DNA from: Diphasiastrum complanatum
Taxonomy: Eukaryota > Streptophyta > Lycopodiopsida > Lycopodiales > Lycopodiaceae
NCBI GenBank assembly: GCA_029204225.1
Contig: CM055101.1
Coordinates: 8,064,568 to 8,128,567 of the forward strand
Direction: 5' to 3'
DNA length: 64,000 bases
Shown here: positions 37,133 to 50,169 of the stretch, piece after piece
How positions within the stretch are numbered: position 1 is the first letter of the stretch
How the letters are laid out: every line of letters begins with the position of its first letter
Translations under genes and position numbers: made by a program
Notes under the pieces: generated by a model
What the model was told of the DNA's origin: nothing
The model's database searches: none
The model's input: only the letters and a program-made list of their open reading frames with translations

Positions 37133-38091
37133 TGTCGGAAAGAGGTATGTAGAAGATAGGTCGAACTTGAAATGAAACGAATGAAAAGAATTCTTTTCGT
37201 GCATGGTGGAATAAACTATCTTTGTCTTTCTCAATGCATGACTAAGCCTATCAATTTCAATGAAAAACAATAGTGATAGAAATCACGTTTGATCTTATAG
37301 TAACTAACTTTGAAATCATCAGTACTACAGTGATTACGTAGCCAAACAATAATGCATTGAATTATCAGACAAATAATTTGTCGCAAATCATTCACGAATC
37401 GCTAGACAAATAATTAGTCGCGAAGAATTATAGAAAATGCATACATTTTGAGACAAAGCTGAACGCAATAAAAATGGTATTGATTCAGTACAAAAACGAA
37501 ACAGAAGTAAATGAGTACAATAAGTTGCGGATCGAAGCCACGTACTCTATGCTATCTCTGAGCAGCTAAAATGAAAGTCTGAATTAAGCGCAATGCTGAT
37601 AAGCAATAGTGCAATAGCAATCTCTAAATCAACTCTAAGAAGTGAGCTAGAATGCTCAGGAGTGTACAACCTCACAGGCTTGAGAGAGAGACAACTAACT
37701 ATTCAAATGCTTCTTGTTCATAACCTGGAAACTATATGAATATGAACAGCTATATATATACTAAGCAATTAGGTTGTCAAATATGATCGCGAGTTGGCTG
37801 ATGTCTGCTGGCATCCATCCAGTTCATTTTCAGAAATTTATTGTTGATAAGCGGTGACATTTTTGGCCGTAAACAGTCTGTCTGCATAAATGAACTGAAA
37901 CTATCACTCTATAGAAATGAACTCAAACTGCCACAGGCGACAAGGTCGGGATTTTGTGAAAAAGATGACAGTGTCCTTAAATCTCATTTAGGGTAGCCCC
38001 ACACTTTGCCAAAGTCATTTCCTTAACATTTGAGGCACTTTGTAAAAAGCGAAAAAATGTGACTTTGCATATTTACTCGTAATTCCTAACA
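37133..38091 (-). repeat. 5' LTR of the minus-strand copia element (959 bp)
   Basis: On the minus strand it starts TGTTAGGAATTACG (38091) and ends CCGACA (37133), the TG...CA form, with a primer site right after. A TATATATA box (about 37750-37758) lies some 70 bp before a short CT tract (about 37682-37690). Pieces of related sequence at 11703-12060, 45522-45890 and 56100-56340 carry long CT or GA tracts at the same relative place. The matching 3' LTR was not found. Confidence 0.7.
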
Positions 38092-38690
38092 GGCAAAAAA
38101 TGTGACACTATTGTCAAATTCCGTGTATTTCTGTAGACTGTGTAAAAACACTTGTAAATCTGCAAACTGTAAAAGAACACGAGAAAATCCACAAAACTGG
38201 ATAAACAATGAATGAAGATTAAAACTGATTAGTCGATTAGTAAGAAGGAGACTAATCCAACAATCCTATCATTTCCAAGAAGGTCTGCATTTTCTTAACT
38301 TTTCTAGAAAACCACACATTTTTTATAACCTCAATTTGTGCTGGATCAATAGATAATCAAGATAATAAAAAACCAACACATTGGCGATGATATGGAGTAT
38401 AGTTAAAATATTGGTGTTCCATCTGACTGCAAAATAACAAACATCTTCTAGCAGCTCTTGAAGATAACGAACCTTCCTCAAAAGTTGTCATTGTTGCATT
38501 TCTTGACCCTGCTGATATTGCAATGGTCATTGTTATTGCATGATGTTGTTGTTGTTTCTATGCAAAGCACTTTTCATCCATGGAAACGAAAAAGGTACAT
38601 TCATGAAGAAGGCTGAGCATGTTAAAAAGGATGGTGATGATCAACAATAATCTTCATCAACAATAAAAACCTGAGAAGGACAAATCGAAG
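38092..38690. other. gene-free stretch
   Basis: No clear reading. From about 38510 the plus strand is rich in TTGTTG and may already be the decayed Asn/Gln-rich gag end of the fragment that follows. Confidence 0.4.
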
Positions 38691-39115
38691 CTAAAGTGCC
38701 ACTTTTGAGGCAAGAATGGAAACTTGATTCCGAGTGCTTTAAGAGGAGAAGAGCTGAATAAAATCCAGCCAATATCATAGGAGAGTGATCAAGATGAATC
38801 ACTCATGATGTCCATTTTTTCGTCCTCAAGCTTCAAAGGATAGAATCCATGGTGGAGTGATAGTGGTGTTGGCTCCCACATGACCAATCAAAAGGAGAAT
38901 TTCTCTCATCTTTTCTACTCTAATGCATCTAAGAGGTACATTTATACAATAAATAATCATGAATGCACTTTAAAAGGCATAGGATGTATTCCCATGGTTT
39001 TGGGATCCTCCAAGATTTGGAACTTGGTGACATATTATTTTTGCCTGACATAAGTAAAAGCTTATTAATTGTTGGGCAAATGTTGTGAATAGTGGATTCC
39101 AAGTTGAATTTCATG
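38690..39115 (+). pseudogene. copia gag-protease fragment
   Basis: A broken zinc knuckle comes first (KCHF, a TGA where the second Cys should be, GKNGN where the His should be, then after a frameshift DSECFKRR) at about 38693-38750. The protease site WSDSGVGSHMTNQKENF lies at about 38850-38900, with the DSG triad kept, followed by ...GIGCIPMVLGSSKIWNL. It ends near 39090 at a piece like the LLxxGQ block. It is followed by gypsy sequence, so two unrelated elements are fused here. Confidence 0.75.
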
Positions 39116-39119
39116 TGAG

Positions 39120-39620
39120 ATGAAATGTATGATGCACATTTATTTACTTTTGAACCAATCATGGATTCTGGGTATGGGAATTTATTTACTTTCTTGACAA
39201 CAAGTGCTTTTGCAAACCATTTTAAGAAATTTCAATGTTGTCAATCAATTTGGAAAGGTAGGAATTTTAAGGTGGTTGGTGGTAGATTGTATAATCGAGG
39301 CGATGATAATGTTGTAAAATGTCATATTCAATACAAAGATGTTAAGCCATTATTGAGAATGCTCATGCAGCAATTGTGGCCCAAGCATCATACTGATGCA
39401 AATTTCCTATCTTGACTTGAAGATGGTTCAAAACCAAACGAACCACTTCAAAATAGATTTCCTGATGAAGAGCTATTTTTCTTCAACACAGAGAATTCGC
39501 TATATTCTGATATTATCGAATATCTGATTAACCAGAATTATTCCAAGAACTTCAATGTAGAAGAAAAAGTAGTTTTTCAGCATAAGATTGGACCATATTC
39601 TGAGGGGACAAAAATTAAAT
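39120..39620 (+). pseudogene. gypsy RNase H end and integrase linker fragment
   Basis: KHHTDANFLS at about 39388-39415 corresponds to the YHTNADYLSR end of RNase H in the 1-4308 element. After a TGA the same frame continues RFPDEELFFFNTENSLYSDI and NVEEKVVFQHKIGPYS, matching the linker before the integrase zinc finger in that element (FPDENLFELSSSNSFYSDI, KKTVFQYKVAPY). The open reading before it (39125-39415, GGRLYNRGDDNVVK) looks like the following integrase start (ILYKLGADNQLRR) out of order, so the fragment is rearranged. Confidence 0.7.
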
Positions 39621-39729
39621 TAGTTTTTTAGGACATAATGGAACCAAGATACTGGCTTCATTCAAAAATTGAATCCATCAAATTCTAGGAGCTTTTTGTA
39701 CCACTTCTTATGAAGTCAGTCAGCAAAAC

Positions 39730-42130
39730 CATTTTTTTATAATTGCTATTAAAAAATCTTACAAATATTTATGTTACATTTCATGCAATTAAAGTCTAAT
39801 GAAAGACATCTATGATTAGCAAAATAGCCATACATTAATGGTCCAAGTACATAAACATATTACCAACTAAATCAATAAGCACACATACATATGTGCTAGA
39901 ATGAAACATCTAATTAGATCCGGCTTTGTTGTCCTCATCTCGGCCATGGATATAGGACTTATGTGACTGCGATGCATGGGATTGAGACTGCAATACCCAC
40001 GTGTAACGAAAATGAATAATTTATTTGAGAAATGTGGTGAGATATTAGCCGACATTTCGATAGGAAGGACAAAAGGATGGTTATCTGAAAAGATATGTGT
40101 TATCAAGTGATATTTTGATTTTGCTTGACATCTAGTAACATCAAAGATTTTGGTAATATCAGTGTGTTTAAGATTTCAAATCACTATTACCTTTTCTTGT
40201 GCCTAATGATAGAGTTGCATGACTAAGCAAGAATATATTGGCGATAATATAGTTGTCACAAACATATTGGCAACAATATAGCTATCACAAACATTATTGA
40301 TACCAATTTAGAGCTAGAAGTGTTAGATGTTTTAGTTTGGTAATTGTAGCCAAAAATCTTAGAGCTCTAAGACTGAGCATTGGCAGAGACCCTCAACAAT
40401 TTTCACATTTCATTGGTGTGATCCAAGTAAATACCTCTTAGTTATAGTCGTTTTCTTAGGTTTGGTAAGTGTTTGATCTGGTTGGACAGTGTTATAGTTG
40501 CCCTATTAGATCAGAATTTGATTAATAGTAGTAAACATAGATGAATACGTGTGGAAAGAATCTAAATACAAAAAAAAATGACCTATGTTTGATGTCTACA
40601 ATCTGTAAAAATACTTACCAAATGGCTATCATAACATGTGAATGGACTCATTGGACACGTGCAGTCAATTAATCATAAAAAAAATTGCATCCATAAACTA
40701 TGGACAACAAATACACCCCTCACTAGGTCGTCCTCTATCGGCTAGGTGCACTCGAAAACCACAAAAAAGAAATGTGGATTGTTGCCCGTTTTGATGTTAT
40801 TGTTTATCTAAAAAGGATGGAAGGAATTTCTATATTGGGTCATTTGGTAAGTGTGAAAAGCTTTCCCACACATAAGAGCAAGCATCTGGTGATAATGAAG
40901 CTCTTTCCTTGCACCTATTCCTATTGACCTTTAGATTCTAATGACTCATTTGTCAGAAAAAGAAATGCAAGTCTACAAATTGGCCGCACTACACAAGAAT
41001 CCTTCACTTGAGACCCCCGTTTCTTTTGATATCATTATTCGCATGAACAAATTTGAACCCTCTCGTTGCCCCTCTGAGCAAGTCTGGGCCAGGACCAGAG
41101 GACAATTTGAGACTAGCTTCAATAGAATGAACTTACACCAAGCCAGAATCTGGAACTGGAAAAGACCTTTTTTCAAATGTAGATGCAGGGAAAAATGCAA
41201 AAATAGTTCCTCCATCATCCGGTTTAATCATGCTATATGGTTCATTATGAATAACCTTACCAAGTTTTTTCCTGGTGCTTCTCTCCAAAACTAGATAAAT
41301 GCTTTTTTCATGTGGCTAAATAAATCGGCTAGGGATCTAGTGAAATCACATATTACTTTTCTCTTTATCCACCAGTACATGACTGATGCTTCCATCGAAC
41401 TTGCTAAAGAATTTTTCGCCAAATTGCTTGGACCCTTGGGAGATGCCAAAAATATCCGAGAAATAGGGCATCTCCTAAAATGTCCTAGTTTTTTTACCCT
41501 CCAAGACAAGTACTTCCAGAACTCGAACAAAAGGACAGGCTCTTTCAATCTCAACAGTCCGAACTCAGTCATTTCTGGATCAGGAACGGGAAAGAAAGAG
41601 CGATTTTCAGATTTCAAAGGAAAAGAAGGACAAAGCAGTAGCAACAAGGATGACTTACCAATCAAAAAGTTGAATTTTTACAGATCCTAATCGATGTGCG
41701 GGATGAAGAAGGGACAGCTAGAAGGCAAATCAGCGTTTCAGCGACCAAACATCTCCAATTTTCCACTAGTAGCGACTCAAGGAGACTTTTTCTACATTTA
41801 TGTTACCGAAATAGAGTCTTTGAGTATATCCATGTGAAGCACTTTGACGCTCATGTTTCACGTAGACTTTTTGGTATTGTAGATGATCTATTTTATGATA
41901 TTACTTTTGGCTGGTCTTACCTACCTAGTGTTAAACGTTAATGATACTTTCCTTATGATGTTTTTTGCCAATTTGATATAGATAACCTTCATTCCTGTCA
42001 ATGTCACTCTCTCAATCGTTTCAAAAAATTTATCTCGGAAAAATTTGGCCTTGTTGTTTGCATAGACTGTAGTATTCTTAGAGTTCTCTCTTATGAAAAT
42101 TTTTAGAAAAAGGTCTGAACCATACAACTT
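39730..42130 (+). repeat. RF1 dispersed repeat, copy c (longest)
   Basis: Direct repeat of 12540-14165, without its 499-bp deletion, and extending past it to about 41945 or later. Its first third is noncoding except for a minus-strand open reading at 40106-39867 that is shared with copy b. Its last 1.2 kb is the coding-like region listed next. About 800 bp (40140-40920) also match copy a in inverse orientation. A CACTA transposase fragment begins close to its right end (about 42130-42220). Confidence 0.7.
40772..41941 (+). pseudogene. RF1 coding-like region, unrecognised protein
   Basis: Reading starts at ATG 40772 (MWIVARFDV), has a TGA at the same place as copy b, a one-base insertion near 40955, then an open frame 40941-41690 broken only by a TAG at 41292-41294. 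That frame has about 250 residues: a short Cys cluster (FFKCRCREKCKNS), a helix-rich middle (IELAKEFFAKLLGPLGDAKN, FFTLQDKYFQ) and a Ser/Lys-rich tail. A second frame, 41696-41941, is open for 81 codons (ISVSATKHLQFST, FLHLCYRNRVFEYIHVKHF). I do not recognise the family. A helical core with a disordered basic tail would suit a nucleocapsid-like or structural protein, which is only a guess. Confidence 0.5.
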
Positions 42131-42220
42131 TAAGACAAGCTAATGTGAATGAAGCTGCTTTGGAACTCTACGATGAGTGGTCTAAACTTATGGAACTCCT
42201 GCCTTCTTATACTTCTGTAG

Positions 42221-43408
42221 ATGACACTACTGAAAAGGAACATTCTTAGCAAAGAAGAGTACAAGTATGTGCGATCAGTTATTTTTGAGATGAGAACACC
42301 AACAAATTTTGCTCATTCATTGCGAACATCATTCACAGCAGATGGAAAACTTCATAGTCTAAAATCTCATGACTGGTTGAAAATGCTTGAATATATATTT
42401 CCAATGTGCATTTGTGGTTGTCTAACAGAGCATCTTCATGAGACCATTTACAAACTAGCAATTGTTGTGAGGTACATATACATCTTTATGTTATTTGTTT
42501 GTTTTTAGATGGATTCATTTGCAATAACAAAAAATGACAAAATGAAACATATATTATATACATGATGTAGATGGATATGCAACAAGGAGATTCGCGATGC
42601 AGACGTGCAAAAAAAATGTGAAGACATGGTGGAGGTTGTATGTATGTTTGAGAGAGATTTTCCGACTTCTATTTTAGACATACAAGTGCATCTATTGGTG
42701 TACTTGGTTCAAGAAGTTGGTATTGCTGGCCCAATGCAGCCCAGATATAGATATAAAAATTCATAGCTTTAATTGAGCTTACCAGTTTGACTAAGATTCT
42801 CATGTTTTTTATTTTTTTGTAGGTGGATGTTCTTTTTGGAAAGGTATATGAAAGTCTTGATTGAATTTGTGCATCAAAAATCAAGGCCCGAGGGAAGCAT
42901 GTCAGAGGGTTGGTTAGCACAAGAATCCATCTTTCATATTTCTGAAGTTTTTCTTCAAATTGATCCATCGTCTCCAAGATTATGGGATGATGTGGAAAGA
43001 GACGAGGTCATAGGTGAAAAAGCTCAAGGTATGGGAAGTCTAAAGAAATTGATACCTGCTTTACAAGATAAGATCTCTACTTTTATGCTCTATAATTCTG
43101 GAATAATGGATAAATGGTCGGAACTATACGAGCTAGAAAAGAAACAAAGAGCAATGACTAGTAAAGGGCAGCATAGTAATTGGTGACGTAGAGGCCAATC
43201 TTCAACTTCTCATGACATTGAACCATTACCTAATCAATGCACCACCTTGGAGGATGTTAATGCAAATGAAGAAGATAGTACTGATTATTTTAGTGAAGAC
43301 AATGAAGTAGTTGGGGCTAAATATTTTAGTGATGATGGAGTCCATCTAAGTGGAGATGAGTTGCAAGATATATTGGCCGATGAGTTTGAATCTTATGATG
43401 ATATTTAA
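42221..43408 (+). pseudogene. second CACTA-type transposase, C-terminal DUF4218 part, with introns
   Basis: Three exons: 42221-42471 (ILSKEEYKYVRSVIFEMRTP, GKLHSLKSHDWLKMLEYIFP), 42571-42744 (WICNKEIRDADVQKKCEDMV, VHLLVYLVQEVGIAGPMQPR) and 42823-43408 (WMFFLERYMKVLIEFVHQKS, RPEGSMSEGWLAQESI). The join at 42471/42571 restores VVR-WICNKE, and 42744/42823 restores MQPR-WMFF. The first intron is GT-AG (99 bp). The second ends AG but starts AT, a likely lost donor. A TGA at 43184-43186 interrupts the last exon, after which an acidic tail reads to TAA 43406-43408. DUF4218 is a CACTA transposase domain. The N-terminal catalytic part is missing. It is a different line from the gene at 25853-30048. 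Confidence 0.85.
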
Positions 43409-44235
43409 TTGGATTAAAAATCAGTTGTTTTGGTGCAACAGTTTTTTGTGTAGAATTGGTTGATCTTTGGGATGATACGTTTAGGTCAAATTTTGTTTTC
43501 AAAGGATGTGTTTTTTATAATTTTTATTTATTTTTCCTTCGTTTGAATCACTATAAATGATATCGTACATCAATTATTGCATCTTTTTTTTACATGTGTG
43601 AGCACAACACATCTCTACATACACATTTTGATTGTTATCACCCAACAATTTTCATCTTCTACATCCAATTGTAATTAATGATAGAACAATTTCCAAGACT
43701 AATGTTTGAATTGATTTAAAAAATTTAAACTTTGCGAACATTAATTAATTTTTTAATCAAGGACTTTATCTATGCTATTAAGGTTTTTTACATCATCCTT
43801 ATAACATTGGCACTGACACTTTGTCTTTATTGGCCCTCTATATATTGCAATCAGCACATCTATTGAATGTATAGCCGATTTCAACCAAAGGCTATAAATC
43901 TATCATTAGATCGAGATTGCATTATTACTAGATTGATCAACTTAGAGTAATCTTGCGTTTAGTACTTTCAAATAACTTCAATTTCATGTTTCCTATGGCT
44001 GCTCATAATTCAATTAATGTCAATAACTCATCAAAATTGACCAATATTGTGTTTAGTACATTTGGATTGTTTGAATTCAATCCTCCTATCACACAATAAA
44101 TCTCAAATTTGATGTCACTCGAAATCACTTAATTTTGGCATTATCATTTAGATTGTTCATTTAATAATTACTTCACATGAATTTTGAATTTAAGACAGTT
44201 AGGTACTTCAAATTCATTCACATTTAAAAAAAAAT
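43409..44235. other. gene-free AT-rich stretch after CACTA fragment
   Basis: No reading is supported. It is AT-rich without evident repeats, and leads into the palindrome cluster at 44240-44600, which may be the element's subterminal region. Confidence 0.5.
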
Positions 44236-44239
44236 GGAA

Positions 44240-44605
44240 ATACTTAAAAAATTTGCCATGTGTGGCAACAAAAATTGACTGTCCCTGGAATATTGCCACA
44301 CATGGCAATTTTTCAAGGACAGTCAATTTTTATTGCCATGCGCGGCATGAAAGCGTGGCAGTGCCACGCATGGCACTGCCACGCCTAATTTTTTTTTTGA
44401 AATTAATGACCTCTGAGGATTGATCAGCCCGACCAGAAATGAGAGCGTGGCAGAGCCACGCTTGGTTTAGCCACGCTGACTTATTTTTGAAAAAATGTGG
44501 GACAACGACCCCAAATTTCCGGTTCTATGGTGTCGCCGGAAGTTTTTTTGTGGCAGAGCTATGTGTGGCTCTGCCACGACCACAATATTTCAGTGGCAAA
44601 AGGCG
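44240..44605. repeat. cluster of GCCACGC palindromes and foldback
   Basis: The word TGCCA(C/T)G(C/T) and its complement recur at least ten times. AAAATTGACTGTCC (about 44271) pairs with GGACAGTCAATTTT (about 44318) around a 33-base loop that itself contains TTGCCACACATGGCAA. GCGTGGCAGTGCCA and TGGCACTGCCACGC (about 44353-44384) are perfect 14-bp arms with a 4-base spacer. This type of dense, both-orientation repeat suits CACTA subterminal binding sites or a foldback element. Short frames across it are not genes. Confidence 0.8.
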
Positions 44606-44619
44606 GGTATTTGTTGTTG

Positions 44620-45500
44620 TGGTCCCTCTCACTTATTAACTAGGGTTAGAGTTGCCTTGGGCTCCGAAAATTCTCCAACACCTTTGAAGCTTGAGGATGA
44701 GAAAATGGACATCATAAGTGATTCATCTTGCTCAATCTCCTATGATGTTGGCTGTATTTTATTTTGCTCTTTCCCTCTTGAAGCACTTGGAATCAAGTCC
44801 CCTTTCTTGCCACAAAAGTGGCACTTTAGCTTGGATGTGGATGTTCAAGCGTTTACTCTATATAATGATAAAGGCAAGCAGGTGTAGAAGAATGTGTTGA
44901 CTGATGATATGCATCCTAGTACACGAGGTGCATGTCATAGTGATGTGGGTGGCAAAGGTCACTCAGGAGGTGTTGTAGCATTTTCAAATGCATCATGAAC
45001 CAAATTCTTCTCGGGAGTTAGTTGATCAATATTGTTTCAGACCAGATTGCTGACTCTGTTTGCAACTATAAATTTCAAGTAACGGTGGGACAACTGATTT
45101 AAAACGTGCCATATTTAGTAGATTCCATATGGGCTAAATTATTCGGTCGCCTAGTAGCCTTTTGTACCATTTTTGACACTAGATAACCCTATTGTACAAC
45201 TTGCAAAACAAGATATTGTTCCTACACAAGAGATTGTGATGAAGAATATCAAAATTTTACGTATATAAATTGATGGAGGTGCAGGTGTTAATATTATGTC
45301 TAAAGAGATGTATAAGGAGTCAAATAATATACGATTGTAGAAGAGTCAACTAGCAATTCATTGTAAAACCATACTTGAGATTTTCTGGTGGGAAAAATTT
45401 GCGTAAGTTTCAGTTCAAATTATAGATTTGCAGTTTTTATTGATTTTTGTGGATATTAGATTACCAATTGGATCGGATGCTTATCGAGGGGAAAAATATT
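44620..45500 (+). pseudogene. LTR edge plus gypsy-type protease fragment
   Basis: 44620-44690 is an inverted partial copy of the start of the LTR at 47784 (CTCACTTATTAACTAGGGTTAG). A weak reading follows. At about 45265-45300 IDGGAGVNIMSKEMYKE has the retropepsin D-G-G-A site in the form found in some gypsy polyproteins, preceded by an in-frame stop. No RT follows. The element is too decayed to place. Confidence 0.5.
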
Positions 45501-45521
45501 TTCTATCAAAATTCGAACAAA

Positions 45522-47090
<1,569 letters not shown>

Positions 47091-47094
47091 TTCT

Positions 47095-47780
47095 TAGTCT
47101 AGATGGTCTTAAAATGTCAAAATTAGGTTGGCCATAGCATCAGATCTTGGAAAAATGCATTTATGACAACACTTGGGTGAAGGACCCTCTTGGGCAAAGG
47201 TTCATCCTTCGCCAACACTGGAAAACGTTCATCAGATAGGTTCAGATGCTTAGAAACCTTTGCCGAGGTTTTTATAGCCTATTTTCACAGTCTTGTGCAT
47301 GCCTGCAATTTTTGTTCCGAACCGATCAGCCAAACTAGTATTTAGTGTAATGGACCCTCCAAATTCACCTATAAGTTGGCTGAATTTGATTCATTTCTCA
47401 CTTGTGCTAGCGAAGCTCTTGCCAAATTTTCCAGCGACCAAAGCCTTTCAAAGTTTTTGAACTGCTTGATATACATTCGCGCATCTTACTTTCCATTTCT
47501 GATCATCATGTCTTCCACAGATACATCCCAGTTGCCTCATTATACTATCCATCATGATGTTCCCATATGCTACAGATATCATGATACTTCCTAGCACAAG
47601 CATGGTCACTCAGTGGATGGCCCTTGCGGAGCCTCTGCTTACTGCAATGGGTATTCATGAGAGAGCCTTTTTCGGGAGAATCAATATGGATTTTATCGCT
47701 CTTGCATCGCGAAGCCAATAAAAGTCCCCAATAGCTGCATCTCGCAGGTGTCGTGGGACTGCCACTAGTTTTGGTGGGGG
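47095..47780 (+). other. no clear gene; weak plus-strand reading
   Basis: A reading such as MALAEPLLTAMGIHERAFFG at about 47621-47680 looks protein-like, but several stops surround it and no family is recognised. The DNA ends at the LTR start at 47784. It could be the 3' internal part of the element that owned this LTR. Confidence 0.3.
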
Positions 47781-47783
47781 ATA

Positions 47784-48240
47784 CTGTTGGAGGGTTTGTG
47801 AATCGCAAGGCCACCCTAACCCTAGCTAATAAGTGAGAGGGATTTGGCACCTTGCGTGTGTAAGTCCAACCCGATGATCACATAGTTATTTGATTAATTA
47901 CAAAGCCAATAAAAGGACTTTAGGCCTTTTTGCGCGACTTTTAATGTCGTAGGGCCTAAATGTCAAGTTTTTGAATAAAGTTGGGTTTTCCTCCAATTTG
48001 GATGGTTCCCACTCTTTTTTAAATTTGAACAGTTAGGGAAGCAGATGGACCAATAGGATTCAGAGGCCAGGGTTCTCCTCTCTACTATAAAAAGGGACCA
48101 GTTCAAGTTCCTCCACATGTTCATTTCCTCATTTCAATAAAACAGATTGGTTCTATCCTTGCTCTCTATCACTTTTCCTCCATCTCTCATGCCTATTTTG
48201 TGTTTTGCTAATTGTTGGATTTGATTTGTTATTGGGATTG
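47784..48240 (+). repeat. probable solo LTR
   Basis: Begins TGTTGGAGGGTTTG, has a TATA box (CTATAAAAAGG, about 48090-48100) followed about 60 bp later by AATAAAAC (about 48136), the order of an LTR promoter and polyadenylation signal. No coding sequence of one element lies on both sides. The right end was not fixed. An inverted partial copy lies at 44620-44690. Confidence 0.5.
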
Positions 48241-48479
48241 CATGTTATTATACTTTTTATGATGGAGAAAGGGAGAGAGAGAAAGAGTAAGCTATCTTTA
48301 TTGTGGATCTAGTGTTAATGGATGTAGTGTTAATGCTTAGGGTTAATGGATGGTAGAGTTAGATTTGGATCTTCCATTCATGCTGAAATCTAAACTATAC
48401 TATCGCTCAAATCTACACGTGACAACTAACTTCGTCTCTTTGATGCTAGATTGATTATATTTTGGATTGAGGTTAGGCA

Positions 48480-49545
48480 GGAAAGAAACCCACTACAAAT
48501 GTAGTCATTGATTCAGGAGCAACCTCACACATCACTTGCAACAAAAGAATCTTGATCGCCTACTTAGAACTCAAAAATGACAGAGCATTGATTCTAGGCG
48601 ATGGGAGCTGACACGATGTCAAGGGCGTCAGAACTCTACAACTACGAACACTGTCCGGACAAGCAGAACTGCCAGGAGCACTCTACGTACCCTCATTAAG
48701 AAAAGACCTACCATCAGTCTCCAAGATGGCGATCTTGAAATACGAGTTCTAATCGAAGGCATGTATGTCGGATGATCGAGAAAACAACAAACAAGTTGTT
48801 GACAGTTGGATGCAGAGAAGGCAATCTCTACTAAGCCAAGATAATCAGCAATTCTGATAGCATACTAAATGCATCATAAAATGTAGATCAACTCTGGCAC
48901 AGAAGAATGTATCATCTGAACATGAGAAACCTCTACAACATGATCAAGAAGGACATAGTCACAGGTCTGAATATATCCAGACCCAATACTAAGTTCTACG
49001 AAGCCAAGATAATCAACAATTCTAGTAGCATACTAAATGCATCAAAAAATGAAGATCAACTCTGGCACAGAAGAATGTATCATCTAAACATGAGGAGCCT
49101 CTACAACATGAGCAAGAAGGACATAGTCACAGGTCTGAATATATCCAGACCCGATACTGAGCTCTACGAAGCTTGTCCGAAAGGGAAACAACATTGGAAT
49201 CCATTCATACACGAGGCAATAAAAGCTAAAGAAGTTGTTGAGATCGTCCACTTAGATGTCTGTGGACCGATGAAAGTTGTTTCGCTCTCAGGATCGAGGT
49301 ATTTCCTGATGTTCATTGATGACTACAACCAGATGACAATGATCTATTACTTGAAAAAAAAACTGAAGTGTTTGACTCTTTCAAGAAGCTCGTGGCATTT
49401 GCAAAATGACACACCTCAAAGAAAATGACACACCTCAAAGAAGATTTAGATCATCAGGTCTGATAATGGAGGTGAGTAGAAGAGCACAGAATTTTCAAGG
49501 TTCTAAGACCATAAAGCACTTTCTTCAAGTGACATTCACATCCAT
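48480..49545 (+). pseudogene. pol: copia protease, GAG-pre-integrase (duplicated) and integrase start
   Basis: Protease site VIDSGATSHITCNK at about 48500-48541 (DSGA kept), then GALYVPSLRKDLPSVSKMAI and a stop. The GAG-pre-integrase block is present twice in tandem: WHRRMYHLNMRNLYNMIKKD near 48895 and WHRRMYHLNMRSLYNMSKKD near 49063, a 168-bp in-frame duplication. The integrase core starts VHLDVCGPMKVVSL and FLMFIDDYNQMTMIYYLKKK, then decays near 49400. At about 49545 an opposite-strand copia fragment interrupts it. The reading resumes at 50170. Confidence 0.85.
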
Positions 49546-50070
49546 CTGAAAGGCCAACCAAAATGTGAAGCTAAAACAACAAGTAGACGTAGAGTATTCC
49601 ACTTACAAACTGGCGCAAAGGTCTCCTCATAGTTGATGCCTTTACTTTGTGTGTACCCTTTGATCACCAATATTGCCTTGTGCTTTGCTATACTTCCATC
49701 TGCATGGTACTTAGTCCTATATACCCATTTCCAACCAATGAGTTTCTTGCCAATTGGTGGTTCTACTAAGTCCCATGTGCTATGCTTAGCAATTGACTCC
49801 ATCTCCTCTCCCATGGCCTTGACCCAAATGTCATCATCCTTCACTTCACCATAAGTCGAAGGTTCTTTGCTTTGAATAATTCTAGATAAGAGAGCATAAT
49901 TTGCTTCATACCTTTCAGGTGGAGTCTTCTCTCTTGTTGATCTTCGTAGCTCTCACTGGTTAGATGATCCTGGAAAGTCATCCATGTCGTGGCTCTCCAA
50001 CAAGACAAACGCAAGGAGAAGGATGTATTGTGGGATACATTTTCACCAGGAAGCCGATCACCTGACATGA
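49536..50070 (-). pseudogene. nested copia RT fragment, minus strand
   Basis: Minus reading 49844-49536: KDDDIWVKAMGEEMESIAKH, TWDLVEPPIGKKLIGWKWVY, KHKAILVIKGYTQSKGINYE, ETFAPVCKWNTLRLLVVLAS. This is the first third of copia RT, preceded at 50068-49841 by a broken linker. It differs from the surrounding plus-strand copia and lies exactly where that one lacks its integrase middle, so it was inserted or swapped in. No catalytic YVDD is included. Confidence 0.85.
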
Positions 50071-50169
50071 AGCTCCCTAAGTAGTTAATAAAGTGGCTCG
50101 AACAACCTCGCTATAGTTGTGAATAGCAGAATTATAATAATGGTTGTAAGGCCCAATTTAGCTAAATAA

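Noticed and set aside
44184-44900. Several short plus-strand ORFs over the palindrome cluster
   Set aside because: They cross inverted repeats, overlap in different frames and show no domain.
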